From Sphingomonas sp. OK281 (lineage in GTDB: Bacteria > Pseudomonadota > Alphaproteobacteria > Sphingomonadales > Sphingomonadaceae), in contig NZ_FOVZ01000005.1 of the NCBI RefSeq assembly GCF_900115295.1, positions 248,001 to 312,000 on the forward strand: DNA of 64,000 nucleotides, written 5' to 3'. A program made the translations under genes and the position numbers. The notes under the pieces are model-generated. The model did not search any database. It was given only the letters and a program-made list of their open reading frames with translations, and was not told the origin of the DNA. Below, in pieces: positions 1 to 7,972 of the stretch (the first letter of the stretch is position 1; each line of letters opens with the position of its first letter).

Positions 1-780
1 GGCATAGATCGAGCCGCCGATATGGCTGATCGGGGAGGGGACGAGGAACCGGTCGCCGGGTTCGATCAACCAGTGCGCGCCGATCTGCCGGATCAGCGCG
101 TTGATCGAGTTGTGCGTGTGCATCACGCCTTTCGGACGGCCGGTCGTCCCGCTCGTATACATGACCATCCGGACCTCGTCGGCACCCAGCGATGGCAACG
201 CGGTATCGGGGCTGACCTCGAACAGGCCGTCATAGGCGGTGTGCGGTCCCGCTGCACCGCGCACCGCGACGATCTCCGGCGGCACCTCCAGCGCAGCGCC
301 GACCCGCGCCAGCATCGCCACATAATCGTGCCCGCGGAACGTCGCGGGCACGAAGATCATGCGGCTGCCGATATCCGCCAGCATGAAGCGCAGGTCGTGA
401 TCACGCAACGACGGCAGGATCGGGTGCGCGACCATCCCCGCCAGCGCCGTCGCCATGTAGATCACCGCCGCTTCGTGCCAGTTGGGCAGCATGAACGAGA
501 CGACGCTGCCGGGGCCGAACCGCGACAGCATTGCGTGCGCAAGACGCGTTGCGCGATGATGGAGGTCGGCAGCGCTTAGTCGCGTGTCGCAATCGACTAT
601 CAGGATGCGGTCGGGCGCCGTTTCCGCCTCCTGGCGCAGGGCATCGCCGATCGTGTTGCTCCGCCACCAGCCATCGGCATAGGCGCGGTCGGCGCGCGCG
701 GTATCCCAGCGGATGCGCCACCCCAGCGGCGTAACGCGCGTTTCGCCTGGTTCAGGTGCCCGCTGCGATGTGTCGGTCAA
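1..780 (-). CDS. AMP-dependent acyl-CoA ligase (N-terminal part; runs off the window)
   Basis: Class I adenylate-forming enzyme that would activate a carboxylic acid to its CoA thioester with ATP. The ATP-binding signature YTSGTTGRPKGV is visible about 185 residues in, followed by a segment ending SHIGGSIYA at the window edge, so the C-terminal half is missing. The opening (GWWRSNTIGDALRQEA) resembles the cyclohexanecarboxylate-CoA ligase branch. The start is read as TTG at 780, because an in-frame stop lies just upstream and AGAGGGGG sits about nine bases before it. The gene lies 80 bp downstream of another CoA ligase on the same strand. The substrate cannot be told from sequence. Confidence 0.85.
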   Translation of the reverse strand, partial: MTDTSQRAPEPGETRVTPLGWRIRWDTARADRAYADGWWRSNTIGDALRQEAETAPDRILIVDCDTRLSAADLHHRATRLAHAMLSRFGPGSVVSFMLPNWHEAAVIYMATALAGMVAHPILPSLRDHDLRFMLADIGSRMIFVPATFRGHDYVAMLARVGAALEVPPEIVAVRGAAGPHTAYDGLFEVSPDTALPSLGADEVRMVMYTSGTTGRPKGVMHTHNSINALIRQIGAHWLIEPGDRFLVPSPISHIGGSIYA

Positions 781-860
781 ACCTTCAATCCCCCTCTGCC
801 GGATTTATGCGGCGGCGGGGGAGCGGGGCAAGCGTCGCGGGCAATCGAGCGTCCGGGCGA

Positions 861-2339
861 TCAAGCGGGATCGTCACCCGCGAACATCCGCTTCAGTGCG
901 GGTCGGTCGATCTTGAACGACGGGTTCTTCGGCAGCGCATCGACGAACCGCCAATGGACCGGACAATGCGTCGCCGGCAGGTACTGGCGAATATACGCCT
1001 CGAGCGCGGCGATCGACGGCGCGGAACTGCCCGGTTTCACCGCGATCACTGCGCCAGGGACTTCGGTCACGCGCGGGTCCGGCACGCCGACCACCGCCGC
1101 GGTCGAGACCGAAGGATGCCGCAGCAGGACCGCCTCGATCGTCTCGGGCAGGATCTTGAAGCCGCCGCGCATGATCGCGCCGTCGGCCCTGCCGCGGTGG
1201 AACAGGAACTCGTCCGCATCGACGACCGCGATGTCCGAGGTGCGGATCCAGTCCGGTCCCATCCGCGGCGAGACGACCTCCAATATTCCTTCCACGCCCG
1301 GACCAAGAATCTCGCCGGTGTCGAAATGGCGCACCCGCAGCGCCACGCCGGGCATCGCGCGGCCTACGCTGCCGAACTTTGCGGGACCCCATTCGTCGTG
1401 AAGCTGCGGGGTCATCGCCGCTACGGGGCCACCGAACTCGGTCGCGCCATAGGACAGCAGAATCGGGATGCCATACCGCACTTCGAAACGGCGCTGCACG
1501 TCCGGGTCGAGCGGCGCTGCACCGGTGCTGAAGAATTTTAGCGAGGACAGGTCCGCGACCGGTATCTCCGCGTCAAGGATCATCGCGACCGCAGCGGGCG
1601 GCGCGCCTCCCGTGCTGGGCCGATAGCGAACGACGAAGGCGCGCCAAGCCTCCACCGAGAACCGGTCGAGCAGGACGATCCGCTTGCCGCGCAACAGCGA
1701 AGCGGCAATGCTGTAGACGCCTGAGATATTGCCGATCGGGAACGACATCAGGAAGGGCGGCTCGGCCGGATCGTCGATCAGCGACATGCCCTGGGCCAGG
1801 ACGAACTGCGCGATCACCGCATGCGGGATCGCGAACGGCTTTGGCGGCCCCGTCGTTCCGCTGGTCAGGATCTCGACGCGGGGCGGCCCGTCGTCCGGTC
1901 GCGGTTCAGCCCGGTCGAAGCCGGTGACGAGCTGCGCGCTCATGCCCGACAGCGCGATGCCCGCCATGCTGCGGGAGGCCAGCACCGCGCGTACCTCGGG
2001 CGTGAAATCATCCTCCGCCATGACGACGACCGCCGACCCCGCCCGTTCGATCGCGGCGGCGATCGCGGGCGCGGACTGGAAGGCGTAGATCATCCGGACG
2101 CTGCGACCATCGACCAGCATCCCGAGGAAGGCGGCGAGCGCGGACGGACGATTACGCGGGACGAAGCTGACCGTCCGGACGCCGATCCCGAGCGCGGCGA
2201 GCAACGCCCGCATCTCGGCCGCCAACCTCTGGACCGCGCCCCAGTCATGCCAGATGCCGTCGAACTCTATTGCCGAACGGGACGGGTCGATCGTCAGCGT
2301 TTCGGCGCAGAGTTCGGTCAGCGGTCTCATCGCGACCAT
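861..2339 (-). CDS. AMP-dependent acyl-CoA ligase
   Basis: Second adenylate-forming CoA ligase, about 492 residues, shorter than typical long-chain enzymes. Visible motifs are the phosphate loop LTSGTTGPPKPF, the adenine-site stretch LLSYGATEFGG, the hinge region FHRGRADGAIMRGGFKI, and the C-terminal catalytic lysine in PKNPSFKIDR. The frame is open to 2417, but methionines at 2339 and 2330 begin the conserved part; 2339 is chosen and leaves about 80 bp for a divergent promoter with the crotonase gene. It is followed by the partial ligase at 1-780. The substrate is unknown. Confidence 0.88.
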   Translation of the reverse strand: MVAMRPLTELCAETLTIDPSRSAIEFDGIWHDWGAVQRLAAEMRALLAALGIGVRTVSFVPRNRPSALAAFLGMLVDGRSVRMIYAFQSAPAIAAAIERAGSAVVVMAEDDFTPEVRAVLASRSMAGIALSGMSAQLVTGFDRAEPRPDDGPPRVEILTSGTTGPPKPFAIPHAVIAQFVLAQGMSLIDDPAEPPFLMSFPIGNISGVYSIAASLLRGKRIVLLDRFSVEAWRAFVVRYRPSTGGAPPAAVAMILDAEIPVADLSSLKFFSTGAAPLDPDVQRRFEVRYGIPILLSYGATEFGGPVAAMTPQLHDEWGPAKFGSVGRAMPGVALRVRHFDTGEILGPGVEGILEVVSPRMGPDWIRTSDIAVVDADEFLFHRGRADGAIMRGGFKILPETIEAVLLRHPSVSTAAVVGVPDPRVTEVPGAVIAVKPGSSAPSIAALEAYIRQYLPATHCPVHWRFVDALPKNPSFKIDRPALKRMFAGDDPA

Positions 2340-2418
2340 TTTAAGTCGCTTTACCGGACCGGCAAGCGCGGGCACATCGTAGGGGCGGTCAATCGGGCCG
2401 GGGAGGGCGAAAACCAAG

Positions 2419-3402
2419 GTGACGAGCGTCGATCCCTACATGATCGATCCCGCGCTCCTGGCGTCGCACTGGGCCGGCGACCGGATGCCGCTGGCGTTCG
2501 TCGAGGTCGATCAACTGGCGGACGATTTCGGCGAACTTCACCTGCCGCCGTTTCCGATAATCGGCGTTGGCGATCCGTTGCATCCACGATCACGGCACTT
2601 CGATACGATCGTCGAAGCACCAGCCACGGCCGAGCGCATCGTCGAACAGGCGACCTGTCATCCTTACGCGGCAGCGGCATCGGTGCAGCTGTTGCGGTGT
2701 ACCGAAGGCATGGATGCGCGCGCTGCGTTGACGCTGGAGTCGATAACCTACGCGATGCTGCAGGGGAGCGTCGAGCATACGGACTGGATCGTCGCACAGC
2801 CACGGACCGACCCTGCGCCGCCTGGCCGGATTGTGCTGAACCGCGACGACACCTGCTTGCGGATCGTGATCGATCGGCCCGGCGCGCGCAACGCGGTCGA
2901 CCGGGCACTCCGCGATGCGCTGTTCGAGGCGTTCACGATCGCCGCGCTCGACCCGGACATCGCGCGCGTCGAACTGCGCTCGGTCGGGCTGGCGTTCAGC
3001 GTGGGTGCCGATCTGGCCGAGTTCGGAACCACGCGCGATCCCGCGACCGCGCATGCGATCCGGGCCGTGACGCTGCCGGCGCATCCGTTGTCTCGCTGTG
3101 GCCCCATCGTCGACATGCACGTGCAGGGCGCCTGTATCGGCTCCGCGCTGGAGATGGCGGCGTTTGCAGGACGGATCACGGCAGCGCCTTCTGCATGGTT
3201 CCAGCTTCCCGAACTGGCGATGGGTATCCTGCCGGGGGCAGGCGGCTGCGTCTCGATCCCGCGTCGGATCGGCCGGCAGCGAACGGCGCTGATGATCCTG
3301 TCGGGCAAGCGGATCGACGCCGCGACGGCGCTACGCTGGGGGCTGGTCGATGCGATCGTGGACGCGCCGGCCGTCGATCCAGGTGGCCTGCACTCCGACT
3401 GA
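2419..3402 (+). CDS. Enoyl-CoA hydratase/isomerase family protein with N-terminal extension
   Basis: Crotonase-fold protein of 327 residues. The crotonase domain starts only around residue 140 (CLRIVIDRPGARNAVD), so about 130 N-terminal residues have no counterpart in the usual ~260-residue enzymes. Both catalytic glutamate positions look occupied: GSALEMAAF (first Glu) and LPELAMGILPGAGG (second Glu), so hydratase activity is possible. The start is GTG, with GGGGAGGG about 13 bases upstream. It is transcribed divergently from the CoA ligase at 861-2339. Its last 72 bp overlap the end of the convergent amidohydrolase gene. Membership in a CoA-thioester catabolic cluster is inferred from neighbours. 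Confidence 0.82.
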   Translation: MTSVDPYMIDPALLASHWAGDRMPLAFVEVDQLADDFGELHLPPFPIIGVGDPLHPRSRHFDTIVEAPATAERIVEQATCHPYAAAASVQLLRCTEGMDARAALTLESITYAMLQGSVEHTDWIVAQPRTDPAPPGRIVLNRDDTCLRIVIDRPGARNAVDRALRDALFEAFTIAALDPDIARVELRSVGLAFSVGADLAEFGTTRDPATAHAIRAVTLPAHPLSRCGPIVDMHVQGACIGSALEMAAFAGRITAAPSAWFQLPELAMGILPGAGGCVSIPRRIGRQRTALMILSGKRIDAATALRWGLVDAIVDAPAVDPGGLHSD

Positions 3403-4737
3403 GGCCAGGTCGTCGCGCGCGCGCGCCCATCTCCGATCGAGCAGGCAGAGATCGGCGGGTGCGCCGATCTCGACATGCCGCCGCCGGCGCAAGTCATCGG
3501 GGGCGGCGAGATACAGGTCGAGCGCCTGTTCGGGGGTAAGCGCTTCGCCCGCACCGATCGTTGTCCCCGAGTGAGTCTGGCGCGAGACCGCGGCGGCCAT
3601 CGACATCCAAGGGTCCGCGCCGCCGAACGGTGCATCGCTGCCGCCCGCCAGCGTCACACCCGCGTCGAGTAACGCCCGCAGGCGATACAGCAGCAGTTGC
3701 TCCTCAGGCGCTACGCTGTCGCGGTACGCGTCGCCGCGCTCGGCGATGAAGTGCGGCTGGCTGACGACCGCGAGACCGAGGCGCACGATCTCCGTAACGG
3801 CGGTGTCGGGCGCGATCGAGGCATGTTCGATACGGTCGCCTCGCATCGCACCCGCTTCGTCGATCGCGGCCAGCGTGAACACCAGTTCGACCTCGGTCAC
3901 GCAGTGAACCGCGACCGTGCGGCCCCGGTCGTGCGCCTCCCGGATCGAATGCACGATATCGTCGAACGCCGGCAGCGCGGCTTCGTGCAGGTGCAGCTTG
4001 ACCGGGCCAAGCGTCATACCGTCCGCCATGTCATCCCGGCACAGCGCACTGCGCCCGGCCAGCATGACCGTCTGGGGCAGGTTTCCGTTTGCGCGTTCGG
4101 CAGCGAAATGTCGGGCGATCACGGAGTCGTTCGCGGGCGATATCTCCGTAAGGCCGGTCACGCCGCGCGCGGCGAGCATAGTGCCGATCGTTGCGAAGGA
4201 CGGCGGCCGACCGGCGAGCGCGGTCTTCAGCCATACATCCCCCTCGAACAGTCGCCCGGTGAAGCGTCCATCGACCCGCTCCAATCCCTGCGGTGCGGAT
4301 CGACCGGCGAGCAGCAGATCGAGCGCCATCGAGTTCAGAAACCACATCCGCCCGCCCCGGTGCTGGATCCGGATCGGCCGGTCCGCCGCGATCGTATCGA
4401 GCATCCCGGCGTCGAGCATCCCCGCGACGCTTTGGTGATACCCGATGCCGCGTAGCCAGCCCGTATCGGACCTGCGCGACGCCTCGGTCAGCGCTGCGGT
4501 CAACGCGTCCAGGCTGGTGACATGGGGCGGGCCGCATTGCACCGACGCCGCGGCGGCGGCGAGCGCGGCGACGTGGATATGGTGGTCGTGCAGGCCCGGC
4601 AGCAGCAGCCCGCCGGACGCATCGATCGACGCTTCTCCCGCGGCCGGGGATAGCTGTCCGATCGCGACGACACGGCCGTTTTCGATGCGGAGATCGGCCA
4701 GGCGCCCCCCCTCCAGCTCGGCGCCGCGGATCAGCAT
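3331..4737 (-). CDS. Amidohydrolase family protein (YtcJ/amidohydrolase-3 type)
   Basis: Metal-dependent amidohydrolase of about 468 residues. The metal-binding motif LPGLHDHHIHV lies near residue 50; later metal-ligand regions are seen as KLHLHEA, VAVHCVTE, RIEHASI and GGSDAPFGG. The frame is open far upstream, but ATG at 4737 is chosen: it overlaps the end of the CoA transferase gene (stop at 4733-4731) and gives a typical N-terminus (MLIRGAELEG). It is the last gene of a four-gene minus-strand operon. Family members hydrolyse C-N bonds of diverse substrates, so the substrate here is unknown. Its 3' end overlaps the convergent crotonase by 72 bp. Confidence 0.85.
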   Translation of the reverse strand: MLIRGAELEGGRLADLRIENGRVVAIGQLSPAAGEASIDASGGLLLPGLHDHHIHVAALAAAAASVQCGPPHVTSLDALTAALTEASRRSDTGWLRGIGYHQSVAGMLDAGMLDTIAADRPIRIQHRGGRMWFLNSMALDLLLAGRSAPQGLERVDGRFTGRLFEGDVWLKTALAGRPPSFATIGTMLAARGVTGLTEISPANDSVIARHFAAERANGNLPQTVMLAGRSALCRDDMADGMTLGPVKLHLHEAALPAFDDIVHSIREAHDRGRTVAVHCVTEVELVFTLAAIDEAGAMRGDRIEHASIAPDTAVTEIVRLGLAVVSQPHFIAERGDAYRDSVAPEEQLLLYRLRALLDAGVTLAGGSDAPFGGADPWMSMAAAVSRQTHSGTTIGAGEALTPEQALDLYLAAPDDLRRRRHVEIGAPADLCLLDRRWARARDDLASVGVQATWIDGRRVHDRIDQPPA

Positions 4738-5900
4738 AGAAGCAGCTCGGCCAGCGCCGTTCGCGTATCGGCGCCCAGTGCCGCTACCGGACCTGTGGTG
4801 CGCGATTGCACGGTCGGAAACGGCATTCCCTCGGCCGCGGCCCATGCGATGAGCGAGGCGTCGAAATCGCCGGACCGCCGGGCGATCGCCATCGCCTCCG
4901 CAACGACGCCGCTCATGGCGAGCCCGTACCGACCGCCTTGACCCGACTCCCAGGCCTGCCACGCGAAGCCGGCCGCACGGATCCCGGTAAGCGGATCGGC
5001 GACTGCGTCGCCGACGAAACCGGCTCGTCCGGCGACGTCGTGCAGCGCTGCACCGAGCCCCGCCGACATAGCGCAATCGTCGCCGAAGCCGACCCAGTTC
5101 GCAGCATCGCCTTGCGCGCCGTGCCCGGTGATCGTGATCCAGGTCAGTCCCGGTTGTCCGCGGACCAGTTCGTTCGCGCGGATGCCGAGATGCTCGAGTG
5201 CGCGCGGCCGCGCGGCTTCGATCACGATGTCCGATCGTGCGATCAGCGCCAGGAGTGCCTCGCGCTCGGCGGCGACGGTAAGATCGAGCGCGACGCTTGC
5301 CTTGCCTTGGTTGAGCAATGCGAAAAAAGCTGCGTCACCGCGCCGCATCGCATCGGGCCGTGTCCGGCTCTCGATCTTTGTGACGTCGGCCCCGGCCAGC
5401 CACAGAAGGTGTGCCGCCAATGGCCCAGCCCACAAGGCGGACAGATCGAGCACCCGCGGCGCCCGCCTGCCCGGTGGCGAACTTGCAGCTGCCCGCATCA
5501 TCACCGTGCAGGCACGTACAATATCAGGCGTTCCGTTCGCGGCGGCGATCGCCAGCCCCAGCACTCGGCCGCGCGCGACGAGATCGTCGCCATCCTGCCT
5601 GACCATGCCGGCGGCAACGGCTGCAACGTCGCGATAGTCGGCGTCAGTCTCGAACAGCGCCGGCAGCAGCGTCCAGTCGTCCGGTCGCGCGAGGTTCAGC
5701 GCCACGCCCCCGGTCCGCGTATCGAAAATCCGGCATCCGCCGCCCGCCGATCCCCGGCTGGGAATACGGAAGCCGCCGAGCATCCCGCGCTCGCCCAGCA
5801 GGGTCGCGCCATCGACCGCCGCGAGCCTTTGCCCGGTCAAGTGTTCGAAATCGCGCACCCAGGTTTCGGCAACATCGGCAAGCGGCATGGCGACTGTCAT
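4731..5900 (-). CDS. CaiB/BaiF-type CoA transferase with extra N-terminal region
   Basis: Class III (formyl-CoA transferase-like) CoA transferase of about 389 residues, predicted to move CoA between carboxylic acids. The family's usual opening (RVLDLSALWAGPLAAHLL, then GADVTKIES) appears only near residue 150. Before it is a 148-residue segment with GLLGER-like and CRIFDTRTGGVALNLAR features that resemble a later part of the family fold, so the domain order is unusual. The start is ATG at 5900, one base after the upstream ligase stop; the frame is open to 5930. The gene overlaps the amidohydrolase start. Adjacency to a CoA ligase suggests both act on the same acyl group, which is inference. 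Confidence 0.82.
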   Translation of the reverse strand: MTVAMPLADVAETWVRDFEHLTGQRLAAVDGATLLGERGMLGGFRIPSRGSAGGGCRIFDTRTGGVALNLARPDDWTLLPALFETDADYRDVAAVAAGMVRQDGDDLVARGRVLGLAIAAANGTPDIVRACTVMMRAAASSPPGRRAPRVLDLSALWAGPLAAHLLWLAGADVTKIESRTRPDAMRRGDAAFFALLNQGKASVALDLTVAAEREALLALIARSDIVIEAARPRALEHLGIRANELVRGQPGLTWITITGHGAQGDAANWVGFGDDCAMSAGLGAALHDVAGRAGFVGDAVADPLTGIRAAGFAWQAWESGQGGRYGLAMSGVVAEAMAIARRSGDFDASLIAWAAAEGMPFPTVQSRTTGPVAALGADTRTALAELLLC

Positions 5901-5901
5901 G

Positions 5902-7395
5902 TCAGCCCTCGAACAGCTTGCGGACCTCACGTCTGAGCAACTTGCCCATCTCGTTATAGGGCAGCGTGTCGACGAACATGATCCGCTCCGGCACGCGCGA
6001 CGAGCGCAGCCGGTCCCGGATCAGCGTACGCAACTCCGCCTCGTCGGGGCGGGTATGTTCGGGGCGGCAGGCGAGCGCGACGCCGACCGCCTCGCCCCAT
6101 TCCGCCGATGCTACCGCGACTGCCGCCGCGTCGGCGATCGCGGCGTGCGTCAGCAGCACGTCCTCGACCTCGCCCGGCGAGATATTCTCGCCGCCGCGCA
6201 CGATCACGTCGTCCGCGCGGCCAGCGAGGAAGAGATACCCGTCCGCGTCGATCCAGCCGGCGTCGCGCGTCGGGAACCAGCCCTGCGCATCGAGTGCGCT
6301 ACGTTCCTTGTATTCGCCCGATACCTGGTCGCCGCGGACGTAGATCTCACCGCGTTCACCGGCGGGAAGCACCTTGCCGTCTTCGTCGCGGATCTCGAGT
6401 TCGATCGTCGGCAGCGGCCGGCCGACCGAAGACAGCCGCGCGCGAATTTCCGCGTCATCCGTACGATGCGCGGCGCGGTGGTCCTCAGGGCCAAGCAGCG
6501 CGACCGTCGAGCTTGTCTCGGTCAGGCCGTAGGCGTTGGTGAAGCCGGTATCCGGGAACAGGTCGAGCGCGCGGTCGATCAGTTCGGCCGGCATGCGACC
6601 GCCGCCATAGGCGATCGCGCGCAACGACGCGATGTCGCCGGGTGCCTTCGTATCCATCGCGGTCACGATCCGCGACAGCATCGTCGGCACGACGAAGGCG
6701 TTGGTCGCGCGCTCGGCTGCGACCAGCGCCAGCCAGGCCTCGGGATCGAACGCGGGCAGCATCAGGATGCGCCGCATCGCATAGACCGAGCTGAGCACCG
6801 CCGCGATTCCCGCGATATGATAAGGCGGGACGCAGACCAGCGCGGCGTCGTTCTCGGGTGCCGACCCGAACTCGACGGTGCCGAGGATATACGACAGCAG
6901 GTTCGAATGGCGCAGTAACGCGGCCTTGGGCGCCGCGGTGGTTCCGCTGGTGAACAGCTGAATCGCGATCGTCTCGTCGGTTTCGTCGAGCTCGGGGCCG
7001 TCCGCATGCGCTTCGGCCTCGCGGACGAAATCGGCGCGCGACCACGCGCTATGGCCAACCTCCGTGCTCAGCTTGCCGACCCGCTCGACATTCCCGATGA
7101 CATAGGCGGGCGCGATCCTAGCGAGCAACGCGCCGAGGTCGGCATCCGCGAGCCGGTAGTTGAGCGGCACGTACGGGACCCCCGCGATCGCCGCGCCGAA
7201 CAGCGCGATTGCGGAAGCCTCGCTGCTTTCGTCGAGCAGCGCGACATGGGTCGCATTGCTGTCTCGGATGCTTCGCGCGGCCCCCTGAGCAGCGCGGTAG
7301 AGGGCACCGTAGGACCAGCGTCGGCCGTCGCAGACCAACGCGATCCGGTCGGCGTCGGTATCCGCCGCCATCTGGAGAAAGAGCGAGATGTTCAT
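5902..7395 (-). CDS. AMP-dependent acyl-CoA ligase
   Basis: Full-length adenylate-forming ligase, 497 residues. Motifs in order: QLFTSGTTAAPKAAL (ATP loop), NAYGLTETSSTV, GWFPTRDAGWIDADGYL and the hinge LAGRADDVIVRGGENISP, ending with a lysine in YNEMGKLLRREV that fits the catalytic lysine position. It follows a 97-residue conserved protein by only 6 bp and is followed one base later by the CoA transferase, so it is in the same operon. The product is expected to be a cytoplasmic acyl-CoA synthetase for an unidentified acid. Confidence 0.9.
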   Translation of the reverse strand: MNISLFLQMAADTDADRIALVCDGRRWSYGALYRAAQGAARSIRDSNATHVALLDESSEASAIALFGAAIAGVPYVPLNYRLADADLGALLARIAPAYVIGNVERVGKLSTEVGHSAWSRADFVREAEAHADGPELDETDETIAIQLFTSGTTAAPKAALLRHSNLLSYILGTVEFGSAPENDAALVCVPPYHIAGIAAVLSSVYAMRRILMLPAFDPEAWLALVAAERATNAFVVPTMLSRIVTAMDTKAPGDIASLRAIAYGGGRMPAELIDRALDLFPDTGFTNAYGLTETSSTVALLGPEDHRAAHRTDDAEIRARLSSVGRPLPTIELEIRDEDGKVLPAGERGEIYVRGDQVSGEYKERSALDAQGWFPTRDAGWIDADGYLFLAGRADDVIVRGGENISPGEVEDVLLTHAAIADAAAVAVASAEWGEAVGVALACRPEHTRPDEAELRTLIRDRLRSSRVPERIMFVDTLPYNEMGKLLRREVRKLFEG

Positions 7396-7404
7396 GGTCG
7401 GGCG

Positions 7405-7698
7405 TCAGTCGGACGCGGGCAGGGGCTTGGCGTCCTTCGTGACGAGCGCGACACCGTCGAGCGACAGCGATCCAGCCCCCTGCTTGACGCACAGCAGCTC
7501 GACCGTGCCGCCTGCATCGACATAGCGCTTGCCTATCCGCGTACCCTCCGCGAATGCCGGGTCGATCGTGCCGCGCTCGGCGGAGCGCTCGTCCGCCATC
7601 GGCGCGCCGCCGCATGCCACCACGCCGTCGCTACCGCCGCGGATGACCATGACTTCGGTGTCGCAGACGACGGATTTGAGCTTCGTTCCGGGCTTCAT
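7405..7698 (-). CDS. Small conserved protein of unknown function
   Basis: 97-residue protein starting MKPGTKLKSVVCDTEVMVIR and rich in Cys/Gly near the N-terminus (VVACGGAPM). It has no signal peptide or membrane segment. It heads the four-gene operon (small protein, CoA ligase, CoA transferase, amidohydrolase) and is only 6 bp from the ligase, so it probably takes part in the same pathway. I recall similar small proteins beside CoA ligases in other bacteria but cannot name the family. No enzymatic motif is evident. Confidence 0.7.
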   Translation of the reverse strand: MKPGTKLKSVVCDTEVMVIRGGSDGVVACGGAPMADERSAERGTIDPAFAEGTRIGKRYVDAGGTVELLCVKQGAGSLSLDGVALVTKDAKPLPASD

Positions 7699-7850
7699 GG
7701 CGTCCTCGAATGTACCGCGTGCCTGTTCGCTCGCTTTCCCGATTGTAGAGGGGGCGGGGGTCCGAGCGTCAACCCTCCCGGCATCGTGCCGACGATGAGA
7801 TTGGGGGACGCGTGGCGGCGGGAGAAGTTCGGCGGCTATCTCCCGCCTAC

Positions 7851-7907
7851 CTGTTCTCCCGCAAAGGCGGGAGCCGAGTCTGCGTCCCCGCCTTCGCGGG
7901 GAAACAG
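7851..7907. repeat. REPIN-like intergenic double palindrome
   Basis: Two short hairpins sit head to head between mmsA and the CoA-ligase operon. One is CTCCCGC/GCGGGAG at 7856-7873, the other CCCCGC/GCGGGG at 7886-7901. They are enclosed by the outer inverted arms CTGTT (7851-7855) and AACAG (7903-7907). This layout is typical of REP doublets. The rest of 7699-7972 shows no supported gene. Confidence 0.6.
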
Positions 7908-7972
7908 TTTTAACTGCGATCGCCCAGCCCGGCCTCCGCGGGGGTGGTGCAGGACGAATGCGCTGCCGCCCC

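Noticed and set aside
1821..3539. 572-codon plus-strand frame over the CoA ligase and crotonase
   Set aside because: Very arginine-rich and covers two recognised genes in other frames.
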